Source: Eggerthellaceae bacterium UBA5808 (GTDB lineage Bacteria > Actinomycetota > Coriobacteriia > Coriobacteriales > Eggerthellaceae). From it: a stretch of 6,953 bases of DNA. Below the pieces are notes generated by a model. It was not told the DNA's origin. It ran no database searches and worked only from the letters and a program-made list of their open reading frames with translations. Positions within the stretch are counted from its first letter, which is position 1. Each line of letters starts with the position of its first letter. Both the position numbers and the translations under genes were made by a program. The stretch spans positions 1-6,953 of the forward strand of contig DIDE01000058.1 in assembly GCA_002417975.1 (NCBI GenBank), written 5' to 3'. Below are positions 1 to 4,800 of this stretch, one piece after another.

Positions 1-1424
1 GATCATGCGGCTATGAGCTTAAGGAAATGATTGATGCTAATGTTGTTGTATCGTATCAAGGCGGTCATGCACGCGATCGTTTCTTTGATCGTATTATGTT
101 CCCGATTTGCGATGAGTCTGGATCTCATATAGCATTCGGCGGTCGCGTTATAGGTTCTGGCGAACCAAAATACCTTAATTCGCAGGAGACGCCGATCTTT
201 CATAAATCAAATGTGCTGTATGCACTCGATCGGGCAAAAGCTTTAATGACGAGTAGCGGAACCGCTTTGATTGTTGAAGGGTACACTGACGTTATTGCAC
301 TTCATGAGGCGGGGGTGTCCAATGCTGTTGCGACGTTAGGTACTGCATTGACTAAGGCACATTTGCGCATGCTATCGCGTCATGCTCGTCAGCGTGTGGT
401 ATATCTGTTTGATGGCGATGAAGCAGGTCAACGTGCAGCTGATCGTGCGCTTTCATTTATTGATGAGTCGATGACTCCCGAGGCAGGTCATAAAAAAATT
501 GATCTGTATGCCTGCACCTTGCCGGATGATCTTGATCCTGCCGAATTTGTTGCTCAGCGCGGGGCTGATCAGCTTAAACAAACGATTGATGGTGCACAAC
601 CGTTAATCGCTTACGGAATTGATCGTCGTTTTGCTCGTCACGATTTAAAAAGTGCAGAGGACAGAACACTTGCGTTTAAAGAAGCTCTAACTATACTGGC
701 TCCAATTAAGTCATCCCTGCTTGCAAAAGATTATGCTGTCCAGATTGCTGCGCGTGTTCATATTCGCGAAAATGATGCGCTTGAAGCTTTGAGCGCATTA
801 GTGCCTCCGCGTCATTTTGAGACGGATCGCTCGAACGTATCGAATACGTCTTCAGGGATGAATCGTGCGCGTACATCGGCCGGATCATCTGCCTCATCAC
901 AACGTTCTTCGCAAGGAAGAAATGACATTCCGGACGAGAGCGCAATTTCATTATCTGAATCAGAAATGAATCGTCGTCGGTTTGAAGGCGAATTCCTTCG
1001 TCTATGTGTTCTTCATACTGATCTTGCGATTGCTCATAGTGATAGTCTGGCAAAAGTGCAATGGCATGTTTCGTCTGCTTCAACTATAGCCGATGCTATC
1101 TTAGGATATCTATCTAAGGATCCATCTATATCTGTTCAGGATCTAACATCTCATTTAGTTCATGATATTCCTGACGCCTCAATGATACTTATAGCTCGTC
1201 AAAATGATGCTGAAGATGCTGCGGCATATATGGACTTTTTAGTGGAAGAGCTTGCTTTAGGTGATCAAGAAACCATTCTTGATGTCTATCGCTCGCAACT
1301 CAAACATCCGGAAGCTATGACAGACGCAGAATATGACATGCTATTTGAAACAGTTGCCTCTATGCAAAAAGATTTGACGCGTCAAAGGCTTCAGCATACC
1401 GAACGTGGCACCTTTCGTTCCTAA
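1..1424 (+). CDS. dnaG: DNA primase DnaG, C-terminal part (5' end outside window)
   Basis: DnaG makes the short RNA primers that start Okazaki fragments and acts at the replication fork with the DnaB helicase. The frame is open from the first complete codon (base 3) to the TAA at 1422-1424, giving 473 residues; about 150-200 N-terminal residues, including the zinc-binding domain, lie upstream. Visible family marks, in order, are the ARDRFFDRIMFPICD block (84-128), AFGGR (132-146), EPKYLNS...FHK (162-206), the TOPRIM glutamate motif EGYTDV (276-293) and the TOPRIM acidic motif FDGDEAG (DGD at 411-419), so the catalytic metal-binding residues seem intact. The core is followed by a Ser-rich linker (about 825-962) and a less conserved C-terminal region (963-1424), where DnaG proteins carry the helicase-binding domain. 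The ATG at 27 is internal, because conserved-looking coding sequence continues upstream of it. Family assignment is very secure. Confidence 0.97.
   Translation, partial: SCGYELKEMIDANVVVSYQGGHARDRFFDRIMFPICDESGSHIAFGGRVIGSGEPKYLNSQETPIFHKSNVLYALDRAKALMTSSGTALIVEGYTDVIALHEAGVSNAVATLGTALTKAHLRMLSRHARQRVVYLFDGDEAGQRAADRALSFIDESMTPEAGHKKIDLYACTLPDDLDPAEFVAQRGADQLKQTIDGAQPLIAYGIDRRFARHDLKSAEDRTLAFKEALTILAPIKSSLLAKDYAVQIAARVHIRENDALEALSALVPPRHFETDRSNVSNTSSGMNRARTSAGSSASSQRSSQGRNDIPDESAISLSESEMNRRRFEGEFLRLCVLHTDLAIAHSDSLAKVQWHVSSASTIADAILGYLSKDPSISVQDLTSHLVHDIPDASMILIARQNDAEDAAAYMDFLVEELALGDQETILDVYRSQLKHPEAMTDAEYDMLFETVASMQKDLTRQRLQHTERGTFRS
825..962 (+). other. Ser/Arg-rich linker within DnaG
   Basis: About 46 codons dominated by Ser, Asn, Arg, Gly and Thr (for example SNTSSGMNRARTSAGSSASS) separate the TOPRIM-containing core from the C-terminal region. 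Flexible linkers are known between these domains in DnaG proteins. This one probably tethers the helicase-binding domain. No frameshift is seen across it. Confidence 0.7.
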
Positions 1425-1531
1425 GTAGATCGCTTACACATTTATGAGACCTAAACGTTGTATGACTTGTTGGGTTGAAACGAAACGTGATTGCACAAAT
1501 TAAAAAGTCAAATCATGAGCTAACTACTTTT

Positions 1532-1548
1532 ACGTTCTTTTAGAACGT
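1532..1548. repeat. Short perfect inverted repeat
   Basis: ACGTTCT and AGAACGT form a 7-bp perfect stem around a TTT loop, 108 bases after the dnaG stop. Only two T residues directly follow the stem on the + strand, so it is a poor intrinsic terminator by itself. It could be part of a longer 3' UTR structure of dnaG or a protein binding site. The inverted repeat is seen directly; its role is unknown. Confidence 0.4.
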
Positions 1549-1600
1549 TTATGCCCCCCCTCGTCCTCCATCAGGCATTATGATTAGCAATTTCTGATCT

Positions 1601-1625
1601 ATGGGCTTCTTTAAACCCTATTTTT
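1601..1625 (+). terminator. Weak candidate intrinsic terminator after dnaG
   Basis: GGGCTT and AAACCC can form a six-position stem with one C-A mismatch and a CTTT loop, followed by TATTTTT. The T-run is terminator-like, but the stem has only three G-C pairs, so efficiency would be low. It lies about 180 bases after the dnaG stop and just before the candidate promoter of the next gene, which favours a role in separating the two transcription units. Confidence 0.35.
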
Positions 1626-1629
1626 CCAC

Positions 1630-1658
1630 TTCAAAATCGCAATATTGACTTATAGAAT
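1630..1658 (+). promoter_or_regulatory. Candidate sigma-70-type promoter for the surface-protein gene
   Basis: TTCAAA (1630-1635, 4 of 6 to TTGACA) and TAGAAT (1653-1658, 5 of 6 to TATAAT) are separated by 17 bases, the preferred spacing. Transcription from here would give a leader of about 65 bases before the ATG at 1732. A TTGACT at 1645-1650 is a better -35 box in isolation, but no good -10 box lies 16-18 bases after it. The call is by eye and not unique in this AT-rich stretch. Confidence 0.3.
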
Positions 1659-1674
1659 GCATGACACTCCTGGG

Positions 1675-1691
1675 ATACAGTACTGCTGTAT
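1675..1691. promoter_or_regulatory. Dyad in the leader of the surface-protein gene
   Basis: ATACAG and CTGTAT form a perfect 6-bp inverted repeat around a 5-base centre, and the inner eight bases CAGTACTG (1678-1685) are also a perfect palindrome. It lies just downstream of the candidate promoter and about 40 bases before the start codon, a place where a repressor site or a small leader hairpin could act. A short dyad like this can arise by chance. Confidence 0.25.
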
Positions 1692-1717
1692 ATACGAATG
1701 TAGCTTATACGATATAT

Positions 1718-1725
1718 AGAGGGAG
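1718..1725 (+). promoter_or_regulatory. Ribosome binding site fixing the start at 1732
   Basis: AGAGGGAG ends six bases before the ATG at 1732 and is a purine-rich match to the 16S rRNA anti-Shine-Dalgarno sequence. It supports this ATG over the in-frame ATG at 1747, which would also shorten the basic N-region of the signal peptide. Confidence 0.7.
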
Positions 1726-1731
1726 ATCGTT

Positions 1732-1845
1732 ATGCGCAATCAATCTATGCAGAAGCACGTGATCATTAACATCTTGTCTGTGTTCCTTGCATTTCTTATG
1801 TGTGCGACCATGGGCCCTTGGAGTGTACCAACAATTGCCTATGCT
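1732..1845 (+). other. Sec signal peptide of the surface protein
   Basis: The N-terminus has a basic and polar n-region (MRNQSMQKH), a hydrophobic core (VIINILSVFLAFLMCATMG) and a cleavage motif AYA before QE, giving likely signal peptidase I cleavage between residues 38 and 39. There is no YSIRK-type motif. The single Cys at residue 24 lies inside the hydrophobic core and not in a credible lipobox, so a lipoprotein is unlikely. Confidence 0.88.
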
Positions 1846-4800
1846 CAAGAGATTTCTGCGCAGGATGTTCAAACAGAAAATGAATCATCAGATACTAACC
1901 AGGTTCATCCGAACGCTGCTGATACTTATGAGGGGAGTAGTGATTCTGCTTTACCTTCAGCAGGATCTAATGACCCTAATAACCAGTCAGATCAAAATAT
2001 CACGGTGAATTCAAATACTTCGCAGGGAGTAGTGCTTTCACAATCTAGCCAGGATGTGCCTATAAGTAGTGTTTCTAGCGACGGATCCAACGTACCGCTT
2101 GTCTCTGCATCCGAAGATCAAGCTTCAACGGTATCAGCAGAGTCTGACGCGGGACTTCAAGGGATAGGGGCAAGTACAGGCGGTGTGTCGATTACCTCGA
2201 TGACTGCAGGTGGTGTTGATGCGGGTGGAACTCTCTCTCTCGCTGATACGTCGACATTTGACGTTACGATTGCCGTAGGTGGTAATGATGCGCTTGCTGG
2301 CAGAACAGTTACCGTTGAAGTTCCTGATGGACTGCAAATTGTAAGTGGTCTTGGTGTATCTAGTGTAACGAATGGCTCAATGACCCCTGCGGCTCTTACC
2401 AGTATTGAGCAGATTATTTGGGATGGAGCGCCAACGTATAACAACTCAGGAACGAAAACTATTGATACCTACTCAAAAAAGTGGAACTCTGGATCTTTGG
2501 TCTACTCACTCAATGATGGCATTGCGTCTGGCACAATCACACTTACATTACGTGCTGATACCAAGGCGTGGGATTTTACTAATAATCAGAGTCTCAGCCC
2601 TTTAAAGGTAACAATGTCTGATGCGGCGGCAACGTCAGTTGATGAAAAACAAGTTGGTATTACTCTCAACGCGGCCACACCAGCGCCAACAACACCAAGC
2701 GTTGTTGCAAGCAGCCCTCTCGTTATTGGAACTAATGGTGCATGCTCTATTGATTTTACTTTTAGTAATCCTTACGGTAATGATCAAGTGGTAAAAGATT
2801 TTACCTATCAGATGACGGTACCGACGGACTCGACGTTTAAAACGAGTGATTCACGTCTTTCGGTTACTAATACGGTGGCAAATACTGACAACACAACGAC
2901 CTATACGTTACAGGCACGTGATATTTGGACTGGTATTGCATCGTCGTCGTATCGTTTTACTGGAAGTATTTCATTTCCTAGTGGCAGTTTTACTGCAGGG
3001 AGTGTCGAAACTGTCAGTGCAAATGCGCTGTCATGGAAAACACTCTCGTTAGATACGAATGGATCGCTCGCGTGGGTATCGCATACGGCTGCCTCGGGCG
3101 CTTCATCAACGATTCAGCTTCGGGATCCTGCTCCGTTTGCTGCTGCGTTTAGTGGTTCATCGGGGAATGTTCAAAAAGTATATGATGCATCTCTCGCATC
3201 GACAACACTTGCATCGTCTTCGATTAAAAACACGAGTGGTACTGCAACAACCAATCCTGTTAAATTTGCGGTTACCTGTGATACGTCGCTTGATAATGCA
3301 GCGTCAGTTATGCTCCCACTGCCTGCGGGATCGAAAGCAACTGAAATCCATTATGAGATGACTGATGGTTCAAAGGTTACATGGCATGATGGCGACACTC
3401 AGACTCAACCAGGCACGGTTGCAAATAATGAGCTTACAATTTCTGCATCAGCAGGGACATATGTAAAATCTGCTTATCTTATTGTTGATCAGGTTGGTAC
3501 AGCTCAGTCGATAGGTAGTATGAACGTAACTGGTTTACCTATTGCTACAACTTCAACAGCGAATTATAGCGCACATACATTTTCGTTTGCCCTATGGGAT
3601 GCGTCTGCTAATGCGTTTGGCAACGAGCAGAGTGTTACGAATGGGTTCCGCTGGATGCCACAGGGCGCATTTACACTTGATGTAACGGGGACTGATGCAA
3701 CTGTTGCCTGGGATTATGGTTTGAACTTGCATTTGATGACGCTCGCAACTTTTACGATAAGTAATACAAGTGCTTCTACATCGGATGGTGGAATATGTGC
3801 TGATGTGGCTATAGATACAACTAATGATGATGTTTCGACTGTAGATATTCCACTTCCTTATGCAGCTAGTGGGAATAATTTTTCGATGGTTCAACAGGTA
3901 TCCTGGACGTATGAAGGTGACTCAACATCTTACAGCTGGGATTCAACAAGTGGCGAAGCATCTCCGTTTACTTCTACCACACAAACGAGTGCAAAACTGC
4001 CAGCAGATTCTGGTAAATATTTTGCTTCGGTTCATATTGTTTACTCATCATGGAGCAAGGACGTAGGCTCAGCGAAATGTGTGCTCTATGGAATGTCCGG
4101 TGGTATTTCTCTCGACAATACCAATATCGACCTTCCAACAATGAACGTCAGGTCGCAGAATACATTTTCTATCAATGCTTATGATAACGGTGCTAAAGGG
4201 AGCAGCTTTGGTACTACAACTAATGGATATATGTGGACGACCCAGGGTGGCTCCTGGACGCAAAGTAATGGCATTATCAAAGGCAATGCTTATTCATCTG
4301 GATCTGAAGTGGGCGAGGGCGCCCAAAAAGTTCTCAATGCTGGTAGCACAGGAGTACTCTCCATGGGAATATACGGGAGTGCTCGTTTATCTGGCATGAC
4401 GTTTGCGCTTGTACTGCCAAATGATATTACTCCTACCGCGACAAGTCTTGCTATTCGCTGGGGACAATACAGGAGATACGTCGACCAGTCTCCTGTAGGT
4501 AAGGCAAATTTTGTTAAAAGTCGTGCAGCGACTGCCGATGAAGCTCTTACTTTTGGATATAGCGGACCTTGTACTATATATTATTATGATTTTTCCCAAC
4601 AGGAATTAACGACTGCATATGATACCGGTACTAAACGCGCGATTATATGCGTTGATATTCCTGTAAAAGTTGCCGCGACCGCTGCTGATGCTACGTATAC
4701 ATGGAGCCAGATTGGTGTTATCGGATCTAATGTGCCTGGTTATACTTTTGCAAATGGTACGCTCAATACACTCGGTGTTGGATCAACGAATATGGTGCGA

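Larger units (their letters stand above)
1425..1731. other. Intergenic region, no supported gene
   Basis: These 307 bases between dnaG and the large surface-protein gene contain only tiny frames without a Shine-Dalgarno sequence (for example 1444-1503, 19 codons, and 1551-1583, 10 codons). The stretch is richer in A+T than the genes. It carries a short perfect hairpin at 1532-1548, a C7 run at 1554-1560, a terminator-like hairpin at 1601-1625, a possible promoter at 1630-1658, a dyad at 1675-1691 and a ribosome binding site at 1718-1725. The order terminator, then promoter, then RBS is what one expects if the surface-protein gene is transcribed independently of dnaG. No tRNA or recognised riboswitch was seen. 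Confidence 0.8.

Noticed and set aside
27..29. ATG at 27 as the start of the primase
   Set aside because: The frame is open to the window's first bases, and DnaG needs its N-terminal zinc-binding domain and the rest of its catalytic core, which would be missing.
706..1083. 125-codon open frame on the - strand inside dnaG
   Set aside because: It lies wholly antisense to strongly supported dnaG coding sequence, overlaps the Ser-rich linker, and its product has no recognisable motif.
1444..1503. 19-codon frame (MRPKRCMTCWVETKRDCTN) after dnaG
   Set aside because: The CMTC motif caught the eye, but there is no Shine-Dalgarno sequence before the ATG and the length is within chance expectation.
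1551..1583. 10-codon frame containing the C7 run, a possible leader peptide
   Set aside because: No ribosome binding site, and it lies upstream of the candidate promoter and terminator, so it would not be part of the surface-protein leader.
3059..3361. 100-codon + strand frame inside the surface-protein gene
   Set aside because: A shifted-frame shadow of the main gene with strongly Arg/Leu-biased composition and no recognisable motif.
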